DNA of 64,000 bases from Mycobacterium arosiense ATCC BAA-1401 = DSM 45069. GTDB lineage: Bacteria > Actinomycetota > Actinomycetes > Mycobacteriales > Mycobacteriaceae. Position numbers and translations under genes: made by a program. Where the stretch lies: contig NZ_MVHG01000002.1 in assembly GCF_002086125.1 (NCBI RefSeq), positions 74,702 through 138,701 of the forward strand, in the 5' to 3' direction. Shown here piece after piece: positions 17,404-25,375 of the stretch (its first letter is position 1; each line of letters opens with the position of its first letter). Below the pieces are notes generated by a model. The model worked only from the letters and a program-made list of their open reading frames with translations. It did no database searches and was not told where the DNA came from.

Positions 17404-18735
17404 GTGGCGGCCAAGAAGTGTGGTGCCCCACCAACATGCCCAGACGGCTCGTCGGGGCGCCCGGACTGTGTGGCCGCGGCGCGCGCCCAGTCACGCGCCC
17501 GCAATCAGCACTACGCCGACAGCGCCGCCCGGGAATACCGGGTGCTCTCGATCGCGGCCTGGCTGGCCGTCACGGTCTGCGCCACTTTCGTGGTGCTGCA
17601 GATGGTCACCGGCGCCTGGATCTGGCAGATCGTCCTCGTCAACGTCCTCTCGGCCTTGATCTTCGGCGGCGTGCCGTGGTTGCACCGGTTCGGTGACCTG
17701 GTTGCGCCGCTGACGTTCATCGGCGCGGCCTACGTCACAATCGCCGTGACCTGTTGGGATTCGGGCACCTCCTCGGGCGCCCAGTTCTTCTTGGTAGTGG
17801 GCGCCTGCCTGGTCGTCCTGGTGCTCGGGTTGGACCACATCGTGCTGGCCGCATTCCTGGCGGCGATCGCCGCCGGCCTGATCATCGGGCTGGAATTTCT
17901 CGTTCCTCGCGACACCGGTCTGGTGCCGGCCTGGGCACAGTCGATGATGTTCGTCGTCACCATCCTCTCCGCCTGCGTCATGGTGTTCATCACCGTGTGG
18001 TACGCGCTGCGCGATACGCAGCGCGCCGAGACGGTGATGGAATCCGAGTACCAGCGGTCGGAAGCGCTGCTGGCCAACATGTTGCCGGGCAGCATCGCCG
18101 CGCGCCTCAAGAGCGCCGACCGCAACGTCATCGCCGACAAGTACGACGAGGCCTCCGTCCTGTTCGCCGACATCGTCGGCTTCACCGAACGCGCCAGCAG
18201 CACGGCCCCGGCGGACCTGGTGCAGTTCTTGGACCGGCTCTACAGCGCCTTCGACGAGTTGGTGGACAAACACGGCCTGGAGAAGATCAAGGTCAGCGGA
18301 GACTCCTACATGGTGGTCAGCGGGGTCCCAAGGGCGCGGCCGGATCACGCCTTCGCCCTGGCCGATTTCGCTCTCGACATGGCCAATGCTGCTGCGGGAC
18401 TGCATGATCCACACGGCCACGCCGTACCGCTGCGAATTGGCATGGCCTGTGGGCCCGTCGTGGCCGGCGTGGTGGGTGCGCGCCGATTCTTCTACGACGT
18501 GTGGGGCGACGCCGTCAACGTCGCGTCGCGGATGGAATCCACCGATTCGGTGGGCCGCATCCAAGTGCCCCAGGCGATGTACGAACGCCTGAAAAATGAA
18601 TTCGTTCTGCAAGAGCGCGGTCGAATCGAAATCAAGGGCAAGGGCGTTATGCGCACGTGGTATCTCACCGGCCGCAAGGCGGGCGAAGAACCCACCGACT
18701 TGCGCGCCGAGGATCCACGCACGGTTCACGTCTGA
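17404..18735 (+). CDS. cya: Membrane-bound class III adenylate cyclase (Rv1625c/Cya type)
   Basis: Makes cAMP from ATP. 443 aa: a cytosolic N-terminus, six transmembrane helices at about residues 45-205, a short signalling helix (RYQRSEALLANMLPGSIAARL region) and one cyclase homology domain at about 240-430. Metal-binding Asp lies in VLFADIVGFTERAS, substrate-defining Lys and second metal Asp in KIKVSGDSYMVVSG, and the Asp/Asn/Arg set in DVWGDAVNVASRME, so all mammalian-type catalytic residues are present and it should act as a homodimer. It closely matches M. tuberculosis Rv1625c (443 aa), linked in the literature to cholesterol-use control through cAMP. Start is GTG 17404. Confidence 0.95.
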   Translation: MAAKKCGAPPTCPDGSSGRPDCVAAARAQSRARNQHYADSAAREYRVLSIAAWLAVTVCATFVVLQMVTGAWIWQIVLVNVLSALIFGGVPWLHRFGDLVAPLTFIGAAYVTIAVTCWDSGTSSGAQFFLVVGACLVVLVLGLDHIVLAAFLAAIAAGLIIGLEFLVPRDTGLVPAWAQSMMFVVTILSACVMVFITVWYALRDTQRAETVMESEYQRSEALLANMLPGSIAARLKSADRNVIADKYDEASVLFADIVGFTERASSTAPADLVQFLDRLYSAFDELVDKHGLEKIKVSGDSYMVVSGVPRARPDHAFALADFALDMANAAAGLHDPHGHAVPLRIGMACGPVVAGVVGARRFFYDVWGDAVNVASRMESTDSVGRIQVPQAMYERLKNEFVLQERGRIEIKGKGVMRTWYLTGRKAGEEPTDLRAEDPRTVHV

Positions 18736-18780
18736 GGCGAATCCCTGTACCGCGGCGCACGTTTATGCCAGACTGCGGCC

Positions 18781-19374
18781 ATGACTATCGCCCCTGGCTC
18801 TCCTGGAACCCACCCCGTTCCAAGTTTGCTGCCGCATCTGTGGAAATCCGCTCTGCTGTCGGGAATTTTGTCTCTTGTCCTCGGTGTCCTGGTGCTGGCG
18901 TGGCCGGGAATTTCCATCCTCGTTGCCGCCGTCGCCTTCGGTGTTTATCTATTGATTACCGGTGTCGCGCAGGTCGTCTTCGCGTTCTCGCTTCATGTCT
19001 CGGCGGGCAGCCGGATCCTGCTGTTCATCAGTGGCGCGGCGTCGTTGATCCTTGCGTTGTTGGCATTCCGTCATTTCGGCAAGGACCCGCTGACCGCAAT
19101 CCTGTTGCTGGCCATCTGGATTGGCATCGGGTTCATCTTCCGCGGGGTCGGCACGACGGTTTCGGCCGTCAGTGACCCGCACCTGCCGGGGCGGGGCTGG
19201 AACATCTTCGTGGGCGTGATCAGCCTGCTCGCCGGCATCGTGGTCCTGGCGTCGCCGTTCGCGTCGATCGTCACGTTGGCCTACGTGGTCGGCGCGTGGT
19301 TCGTGGTCATCGGCGTGTTCGAGATCGTCTCGTCGTTCGGGATCCGCAAGGCCTCGAAGACCCTCGCAAGCTGA
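18781..19374 (+). CDS. HdeD/DUF308-family membrane protein (Rv1624c type)
   Basis: 197-aa integral membrane protein with six predicted helices in three hairpins, typical of the DUF308/HdeD family (VLGVLVLAWPGISILVAAVAFGVYLLITGVAQ and a second copy VGVISLLAGIVVLASPFASIVTLAYVVGAWFVVIGVFEI, an internal duplication). No catalytic residues are evident. It precedes cydABDC on the same strand, as in M. tuberculosis (Rv1624c, 195 aa), with a 90-base gap that holds the cyd operator. Function unknown; linkage suggests an envelope or respiratory link. Confidence 0.85.
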   Translation: MTIAPGSPGTHPVPSLLPHLWKSALLSGILSLVLGVLVLAWPGISILVAAVAFGVYLLITGVAQVVFAFSLHVSAGSRILLFISGAASLILALLAFRHFGKDPLTAILLLAIWIGIGFIFRGVGTTVSAVSDPHLPGRGWNIFVGVISLLAGIVVLASPFASIVTLAYVVGAWFVVIGVFEIVSSFGIRKASKTLAS

Positions 19375-19407
19375 GCAGGGCCGCCGGTAGCGGAGGCGCC
19401 GACTCGT

Positions 19408-19426
19408 CTACTACACTATGTCGTAG
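19408..19426. promoter_or_regulatory. BlaI/CopY-like inverted repeat upstream of cydA
   Basis: CTACTACA-CTA-TGTCGTAG is an inverted repeat with 7 of 8 arm positions matching (second arm reads CTACGACA on the other strand), centred about 48 bases before the cydA ATG. TACnACA/TGTnGTA arms are the pattern bound by BlaI/CopY winged-helix repressors. This would place the alternative terminal oxidase under such a repressor. The regulator itself is not in the window. Confidence 0.55.
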
Positions 19427-19464
19427 CCGTCGGATCGGCCCTCCGCAGTTTCGGGAGATGACAG

Positions 19465-20937
19465 ATGAATGTCGTCGATATTTCGCGGTGGCAGTTCGGT
19501 ATCACCACCGTCTACCACTTCATCTTCGTGCCGCTCACCATCGGCCTGGCACCGCTCATCGCCATCATGCAAACGGCGTGGGTGGCCACCGGTAACACGG
19601 CCTGGTACCGGCTGACCAAGTTCTTCGGCAAGCTGTTCCTGATCAACTTCGCCATCGGCGTGGCCACCGGGATCGTCCAAGAATTTCAGTTCGGGATGAA
19701 CTGGTCGGAGTACTCGAAGTTCGTCGGCGACATCTTCGGTGCGCCACTGGCGATGGAGGGGTTGTTCGCCTTCTTCTTCGAGTCCACGTTCATCGGCTTG
19801 TGGATCTTCGGCTGGAGCCGGCTGCCCAAGCTGATCCACCTAGCCTGCATCTGGATCGTCGCCTTCGGCGTCAACGCGTCCGCGTTCTTCATCATCGCGG
19901 CCAATTCGTTCATGCAGCACCCGGTCGGCGCGCACTACAACCCGGCGACGCGACGCGCCGAACTCGACGACATCTTTGCCTTGCTGTCCAACAACACTGC
20001 GCAGGCGGCGTTTTCGCATACCGTGACCGGGGCGCTCTTGGTTGCGGGCACGTTCGTCGCCGCGGTGAGCGCATGGTGGATGGTCCGTTCGCGCAAGCCG
20101 GGTTCCACCACGACCGAAGCACAAATCGACGCGCGCGCCATGTTTCGCCCCGCGGCCATCCTCGGATGTGGGGTCGTGCTGATCGCCACGCTCGGCTTGT
20201 TCTTCACCGGTGACCGCCAGGGCAAGCTGATGTTCGTTCAGCAGCCGATGAAGATGGCGTCTGCGGAAGCGTTGTGCCACACGCAGACCGACCCCGACTT
20301 CTCGGTGTTGACGATCGGAACGCACAACAACTGCGGCAGCGTCGCCGAAGTGATCAAGGTGCATTATGTCCTGCCGTTTCTGGCCGAGGGCAAATTCAGC
20401 GGCGTGACGCTGCGCGGGGTGGACGAGCTGCAGCAGCAGTATCAGCAGCGGTTCGGACCCGACGACTACCGGCCGAACCTGTTCGTCACCTACTGGTCCT
20501 TCCGCGCGATGATCGGATTCCTGGCGATCCCGGTCTTGTTCGCCCTGGCCGTGTTATGGGTCACCCGCGGCGGGCGCACGCCCCGCACGCGCTGGATGTC
20601 GTGGTTCGCCCTGCTCACCATCCCCACGCCGTTTCTGGCCAACATCTCGGGGTGGGTGTTCACCGAGATGGGTCGCCAGCCATGGGTGGTGGCGCCCAAT
20701 CCCACTGGGGATCAATTGGTTCGGATGACGGTCCGCCAGGGGGTGTCGAATCACGTGCCCGGCATGGTCATCACCTCGCTGGTGACTTTCACCCTCGTCT
20801 ACGCGGTGCTCGCGGTTCTCTGGTTCTTCCTGCTCAAGCGCTACGTGGCGGAAGGGCCGCTGGAGCACGACGCGGAACCCGCTCCCCCGCAGGCGCCCAC
20901 CGACGACGAGGTCGCACCTCTGTCCTTCGCGTACTGA
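19465..20937 (+). CDS. cydA: Cytochrome bd quinol oxidase subunit I
   Basis: Haem-bearing subunit of the bd-type terminal oxidase, which oxidises menaquinol and reduces O2 without pumping protons. 490 aa, about nine helices. The N-terminal SRWQFGITTVYHFIFVPLTIGL holds the haem b595 histidine. GKLFLINFAIGVATGIVQEFQFGMNWSEYS and GRQPWVVAP are family hallmarks. The Q-loop region at about 250-330 is of the short type, with a cysteine pair in CHTQTDPDF/HNNCGS. GGGAGA precedes ATG 19465. It corresponds to M. tuberculosis Rv1623c and heads cydABDC. Confidence 0.97.
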   Translation: MNVVDISRWQFGITTVYHFIFVPLTIGLAPLIAIMQTAWVATGNTAWYRLTKFFGKLFLINFAIGVATGIVQEFQFGMNWSEYSKFVGDIFGAPLAMEGLFAFFFESTFIGLWIFGWSRLPKLIHLACIWIVAFGVNASAFFIIAANSFMQHPVGAHYNPATRRAELDDIFALLSNNTAQAAFSHTVTGALLVAGTFVAAVSAWWMVRSRKPGSTTTEAQIDARAMFRPAAILGCGVVLIATLGLFFTGDRQGKLMFVQQPMKMASAEALCHTQTDPDFSVLTIGTHNNCGSVAEVIKVHYVLPFLAEGKFSGVTLRGVDELQQQYQQRFGPDDYRPNLFVTYWSFRAMIGFLAIPVLFALAVLWVTRGGRTPRTRWMSWFALLTIPTPFLANISGWVFTEMGRQPWVVAPNPTGDQLVRMTVRQGVSNHVPGMVITSLVTFTLVYAVLAVLWFFLLKRYVAEGPLEHDAEPAPPQAPTDDEVAPLSFAY

Positions 20938-20971
20938 CGCGGCTTACCCGGCGCCGAAAGGAGTTGAGACG

Positions 20972-22012
20972 ATGGGACTGCCGCAGGTGTGGTTCGGCAT
21001 CATCGGGATGCTGTTTTTGGGTTTCTTCGTCCTGGAGGGCTTCGACTTCGGCGTCGGCATGTTGATGGAGCCGTTCGCGCGCGTCGGCATCGGTGAACCG
21101 GAACCGCTGCGCCGCACGGCTCTCAATACCATCGGGCCGGTGTGGGACGGCAACGAGGTGTGGCTGATCGTCGGCGGCGCAGCGATGTTCGCCGCCTTCC
21201 CCGGCTGGTATGCCACCGTGTTCTCCACGCTGTACCTGCCGCTGTTGGCGATCCTGTTCGGCATGATCGTGCGCGCCGTGGCGATCGAATGGCGCGGCAA
21301 GATCGACGACACGAAATGGCGCGGCTGGGCCGACGTCGGCATCGCGGCCGGGTCGTGGCTGCCGGCCGTCTTGTGGGGCGTCGCGTTCGCCATCCTGGTG
21401 CGCGGTCTGCCGGTGGGCGCTGACGGCCACATCCACCTGTCGATCACCGATGTGCTGAACGCCTACACGCTGTTGGGTGGGTTGGCCACCGCGGGGTTGT
21501 TCATGTTCTACGGGGCGACATTCGTCGCCTTGAAGACCTCGGGTGCCATCCGCGATGACGCGTACCGGTTCGGCGTCTGGTTGTCGCTGCCTGCCACGGG
21601 ATTGGTTGCGGCATTTGGTCTTTGGACTCAACTGGCGCACGGCAAGGACTGGACCTGGTTGGCGCTCGCCGCGGCGCTGGTCGCGCAATCGGCGGCGGTG
21701 CTGTTGGTGTGGAGACGCGCGTCCGACGGCTGGGCGTTCACCTGCGTCGCGGTGGTGGTGGCGGCCGTGGTGATCCTGCTCTTCGGCTCGTTGTATCCGA
21801 ATTTGGTGCCCTCGACACTGGACACGCGGTGGAGCTTGACCATCTACAACGCCTCCTCCACGCATTACACCCTCAAGGTCATGACCTGGGTGACGGCCTT
21901 CATGGCTCCCCTCACGGTGGTGTACCAAGCCTGGTCGTATTGGATTTTCCGGCAACGGATCTCGGCTGACCGCATACCGGCGCCCATCGGTCTGGCAAGG
22001 CGCGCGTCCTGA
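20972..22012 (+). CDS. cydB: Cytochrome bd quinol oxidase subunit II
   Basis: Second integral subunit of the bd oxidase, 346 aa with about eight helices. Family signatures are FFVLEGFDFGVGML, LNTIGPVWDGNEVWLIVGGAAMFAAFPGWYATVFSTLYLPL and TYNASS-type C-terminal residues (IYNASSTHYTLKVMTWV). GAAAGGAG lies eight bases before ATG 20972. The stop TGA at 22010 forms a CTGA overlap with the proposed cydD start. Bedaquiline tolerance in mycobacteria depends on this oxidase. Confidence 0.97.
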   Translation: MGLPQVWFGIIGMLFLGFFVLEGFDFGVGMLMEPFARVGIGEPEPLRRTALNTIGPVWDGNEVWLIVGGAAMFAAFPGWYATVFSTLYLPLLAILFGMIVRAVAIEWRGKIDDTKWRGWADVGIAAGSWLPAVLWGVAFAILVRGLPVGADGHIHLSITDVLNAYTLLGGLATAGLFMFYGATFVALKTSGAIRDDAYRFGVWLSLPATGLVAAFGLWTQLAHGKDWTWLALAAALVAQSAAVLLVWRRASDGWAFTCVAVVVAAVVILLFGSLYPNLVPSTLDTRWSLTIYNASSTHYTLKVMTWVTAFMAPLTVVYQAWSYWIFRQRISADRIPAPIGLARRAS

Positions 22013-23688
22013 GCCGTACCGACCGCACCAGCCGGGCGCCGCTCGATCCGAGACTGTGGCGGGCGTCGGCGTCGTTGCGCCGCTACCTGGTCGCGGTGGT
22101 GGGCTGTGGTGTGCTGATCTCCGGCTGCGCGATCGGCTCGGCGATCGTATTGGCGGCCATCGTCGCCGGCGTGATCGGCGGCACCTCCGCCCGAAGCCTG
22201 CGTGGCTGGTTGGGTCCGTTGTCAATCCTGTTGACACTGTGGGCAATCCGTGTGGTGACACATTGGCTGCAGGCCCGCCTGGGACAACGGGGAGCCAGCG
22301 CGGTCATCGCCGACCTGTCCGGCCAGGTGCTCACGGCGGTCACCGGGCGGCAACCCCGGGAACTCGCAACGCAACGCGACGCCGCCGCCGTCGTGGTCGC
22401 CCGCGGCCTCGATGGTTTGCGCCCCTACTTCACCGGTTACCTGCCGACGTTGCTGCTCGCCGCCATCTTGACCCCGGCCACCGTGGCCGTGATCGCGGCC
22501 TACGACCTGAAATCGGCAGCCGTCGTGGCGATCACACTGCCCCTGATCCCGATCTTCATGGTGTTGATCGGGCTGGCAACCGCCGACCGCTCGGCCGCGG
22601 CGCTGGCCGCGATGACGACGCTGCAGGCCCGGTTGCTCGATCTGATCGCGGGCATCCCGACCCTGCGGGCACTGGGGCGCAGCCGAGGGCCGGAACACCG
22701 GATCGCCGAACTGGCCGCCGCACACCGTCGCTCGGCCATGGCCACCCTGCGGATCGCATTCCTGTCGGCCCTGGTGCTGGAGCTGCTGGCGACGCTGGGG
22801 GTGGCATTGATCGCGGTCGGGATCGGCCTTCGTCTGGTGTTCGGCGAGATGACCCTGACCACCGGCCTGACGGTGCTGTTGCTGGCGCCGGACGTGTACT
22901 GGCCGCTGCGCCGCCTCGGCGTGGAATTCCATGCCGCGCAAGACGGCAGGACCGCCGCCGGTGCGGCGTTCGACCTCATCGGCGAGCCCGCGGCGTCGAC
23001 GGCCCGGACCCGGACGGTCGCCGCACGCGGCGCGCGGATTCGGCTCGAACATCTGAGCGTCGACGGCCGCGACGGCCAGGCGCCACGCGATCTGAACGCG
23101 GTCATCGAGCCCGGCTCGGTGACCGTACTCACCGGGCGTAACGGCGCCGGCAAGAGCACCGCCCTGCAGGCGATCGCCGGCATCGGCGTGCCCTCGTCGG
23201 GCCGGGTCATTGTGGATGGCGTCGACGTCGCCGATCTCGAGCCGGCGAACTGGTGGGCGCAGCTGTCCTGGCTGCCGCAACGGCCGGTGCTCGTCCCGGG
23301 CACGGTCGACGACAACCTGGCGCTGCTCGGGGGGCTCGATGACGTCGAAAAGGCCTGTTCCGATTCCGGATTCGATGCCGTGCTGGCCGAGCTGCCCCAG
23401 GGGGGCGGCACCGTGCTCGGGCGGGGTGGTGTCGGGTTGTCGCTGGGGCAGCGCCAACGACTGGGTCTGGCCCGAGCGCTCGGCTCGACGGCTGCCGTGC
23501 TGTTGCTCGACGAGCCGACCGCGCACCTGGACGCGCACACCGAGCAACGCGTCTTGCGGGCCATCGTCGAACGGGCCCGGGCCGGTGCGACCGTGGTCGT
23601 CGTCGGCCACCGCGCGCCGGTCCTGGCCATCGGTGACCGGATCGTCGAGGTGGTCGCCGAGCGGGGGGTGCGTTATGCCCCGGCGTGA
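22009..23688 (+). CDS. cydD: CydD, thiol-exporting ABC half-transporter for cytochrome bd assembly
   Basis: Half of the CydDC heterodimer that exports glutathione/cysteine-type thiols needed for bd oxidase maturation. Exporter membrane domain with six helices at about residues 25-320, then an ABC domain with Walker A TGRNGAGKST, signature LSLGQRQRLGLARAL, Walker B AVLLLDEPT and switch His in VVVGHR. The first usual start is TTG 22075. The frame is open from 21970 and encodes a typical actinobacterial CydD N-terminus (RAPLDPRLWRASASLRRYL) upstream of it. Only CTG 22009 lies there as a possible start, with AAGG eight bases before it and a CTGA overlap with cydB. That start gives about 559 aa; the shorter form is 537. 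Confidence 0.9.
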   Translation: MSRTDRTSRAPLDPRLWRASASLRRYLVAVVGCGVLISGCAIGSAIVLAAIVAGVIGGTSARSLRGWLGPLSILLTLWAIRVVTHWLQARLGQRGASAVIADLSGQVLTAVTGRQPRELATQRDAAAVVVARGLDGLRPYFTGYLPTLLLAAILTPATVAVIAAYDLKSAAVVAITLPLIPIFMVLIGLATADRSAAALAAMTTLQARLLDLIAGIPTLRALGRSRGPEHRIAELAAAHRRSAMATLRIAFLSALVLELLATLGVALIAVGIGLRLVFGEMTLTTGLTVLLLAPDVYWPLRRLGVEFHAAQDGRTAAGAAFDLIGEPAASTARTRTVAARGARIRLEHLSVDGRDGQAPRDLNAVIEPGSVTVLTGRNGAGKSTALQAIAGIGVPSSGRVIVDGVDVADLEPANWWAQLSWLPQRPVLVPGTVDDNLALLGGLDDVEKACSDSGFDAVLAELPQGGGTVLGRGGVGLSLGQRQRLGLARALGSTAAVLLLDEPTAHLDAHTEQRVLRAIVERARAGATVVVVGHRAPVLAIGDRIVEVVAERGVRYAPA

Positions 23689-25375
23689 TCCGCTGGCCGA
23701 CGCCGCGACACTGCTGCGCCCGCGGCTGCCCCGCGTCCTGGCGGCCATGACGCTCGGGGTGCTCTCGCTGGGCAGCGCACTGGCGCTGGCCGGCGTTTCG
23801 GCATGGCTGATCACGCGCGCCTGGCAGATGCCGCCCGTGCTGGACCTGTCCGTCGCGGCGGTGGCGGTCCGCATGTTCGCGATCTCCCGGGGCGTGCTGC
23901 ACTACTGCGAACGACTGGCCACCCACGACACGGCCCTGCGTGCGGCCGGCGCCGCGCGGGTGCAGAGCTATCGACGGCTGGCGCGCGGGCCCGCGGCGGC
24001 CGCCGTCCGGCTGCACAGCGGTGAACTGGTGGCCCGTGTCGGGGCTGACGTCGACGAACTGGCCAACATCGTGGTGCGCGCCCTGGTGCCGATCGGCGTC
24101 GCGGTGGTGCTGGCCCTCGCGGCCACGGCGGTCATTGCCGCAATCTCACCCGCGGCGGCCGTCGTGCTGGCCGTCTGCCTGCTGATCGCCGGGCTTGTCG
24201 CTCCCCTTCTCGCGGCCCGGGCCGCCAGGGGTCAGGAAGACGTTGCGCGACAGCATCATTCGCAGCGCGATACGTCGGCGATGCTGGCTCTGGAGCATGC
24301 CCCGGAGCTTCGGGTCGCCGGCCTGCTTCCGGGGGTCATCGCCGAATCGCAACGCCGGCAACGCGCGTGGAGCGACGTCCGGGACGCAGCCGCCAAACCG
24401 GCCGCCATCGCCGAGGCGATGTCCACCGCGGCGATCGGAGCCAGCGTGCTGGGCGCGGTGGTGTGCGGGATCGGGTTGGCGCATGCGGTCGCACCCACCA
24501 CGCTGGCCGTCTTGATGCTGTTGCCGCTGTCGGCCTTCGAGGCGATGACGCCGCTGCCGGCCGCCGCGATCCAGTTGACGCGGTCACGGATCGCCGCGCG
24601 CCGCCTGCTCGATCTGACCCCCTCGGCGCCCGCAACCCCCACGCCGGGCGCGCGGGCGCCGGTCGGCACCGGGCGGTTGACGGCCGACGTGCGTTCCGGT
24701 TACAACGGGGCGGCGTGGTCCGCCCGGATTGCGGTCGACCTGCCGCCCGGTGCGAGGCTGGCCGTCACCGGCGCCAGCGGTAGCGGGAAAACGACCTTGT
24801 TGATGACCCTCGCCGGTCTGTTGCCGCCGCTGGACGGGCGGGTCACGCTGGACGGCACCGCCCTGGGCGAGTTCGATGAGGTCGACTTGCGCGGCGCCGT
24901 CGGATTTTTCGCCGAGGACGCACACATTTTTGCCACCACCGTCCGCGACAACCTGTTGGTCGCGCGCGGGGACTGCCCCGACGGCGAACTGACGGCGGCC
25001 CTGGACGTCGTGGGCCTTGGTCCCTGGCTCGCCGCTCTGCCCGACGGTTTGTCCACGGTGCTCACCGCCGGCGCGCAGGCGCTTTCGGCCGGCCAGCGCA
25101 GAAGGCTGTTGCTGGCCCGCGCGGTGATCTCCCCCGCGCGGATCGTGCTGCTCGACGAACCCACCGAACACCTCGATGCCGTCGACGCCGAACGGGTCCT
25201 GCACGACCTGTTGGCCTCCGATTCGCGGCTGATGTCCGCGCAGCGAACGGTGGTGGTGGCGACTCACCACCTGCCCAGCGATTCTGGTTGCCCCGAACTG
25301 TGCGTCGGTGACGCGACGCGCTCAGAGGTGTCGCCGGCGCGGCATGAACTCCAGCGACAGCAGCACGAACAGTAA
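23675..25375 (+). CDS. cydC: CydC, thiol-exporting ABC half-transporter for cytochrome bd assembly
   Basis: Partner of CydD, about 566 aa from ATG 23675, which has a GGGGGG ribosome site and overlaps the cydD end by 14 bases. Six-helix exporter domain at about residues 15-300 (ALAGVSAWLITRAWQMPPVLDL, LVARVGADVDELANIVVRAL), then an ABC domain with Walker A TGASGSGKTT, signature LSAGQRRRLLLARAV and Walker B RIVLLDEPTEHLD. The last 18 codons overlap the end of the convergent DUF2156 gene on the other strand, and its C-terminal tail (RHELQRQQHEQ) may reflect this rather than selection. Confidence 0.95.
   Translation: MPRRDPLADAATLLRPRLPRVLAAMTLGVLSLGSALALAGVSAWLITRAWQMPPVLDLSVAAVAVRMFAISRGVLHYCERLATHDTALRAAGAARVQSYRRLARGPAAAAVRLHSGELVARVGADVDELANIVVRALVPIGVAVVLALAATAVIAAISPAAAVVLAVCLLIAGLVAPLLAARAARGQEDVARQHHSQRDTSAMLALEHAPELRVAGLLPGVIAESQRRQRAWSDVRDAAAKPAAIAEAMSTAAIGASVLGAVVCGIGLAHAVAPTTLAVLMLLPLSAFEAMTPLPAAAIQLTRSRIAARRLLDLTPSAPATPTPGARAPVGTGRLTADVRSGYNGAAWSARIAVDLPPGARLAVTGASGSGKTTLLMTLAGLLPPLDGRVTLDGTALGEFDEVDLRGAVGFFAEDAHIFATTVRDNLLVARGDCPDGELTAALDVVGLGPWLAALPDGLSTVLTAGAQALSAGQRRRLLLARAVISPARIVLLDEPTEHLDAVDAERVLHDLLASDSRLMSAQRTVVVATHHLPSDSGCPELCVGDATRSEVSPARHELQRQQHEQ

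Noticed and set aside
23210..23674. Extended cydC start at 23210 (721 aa)
   Set aside because: Overlaps the ABC domain of cydD in another frame; ATG 23675 has a ribosome site and gives normal CydC length.
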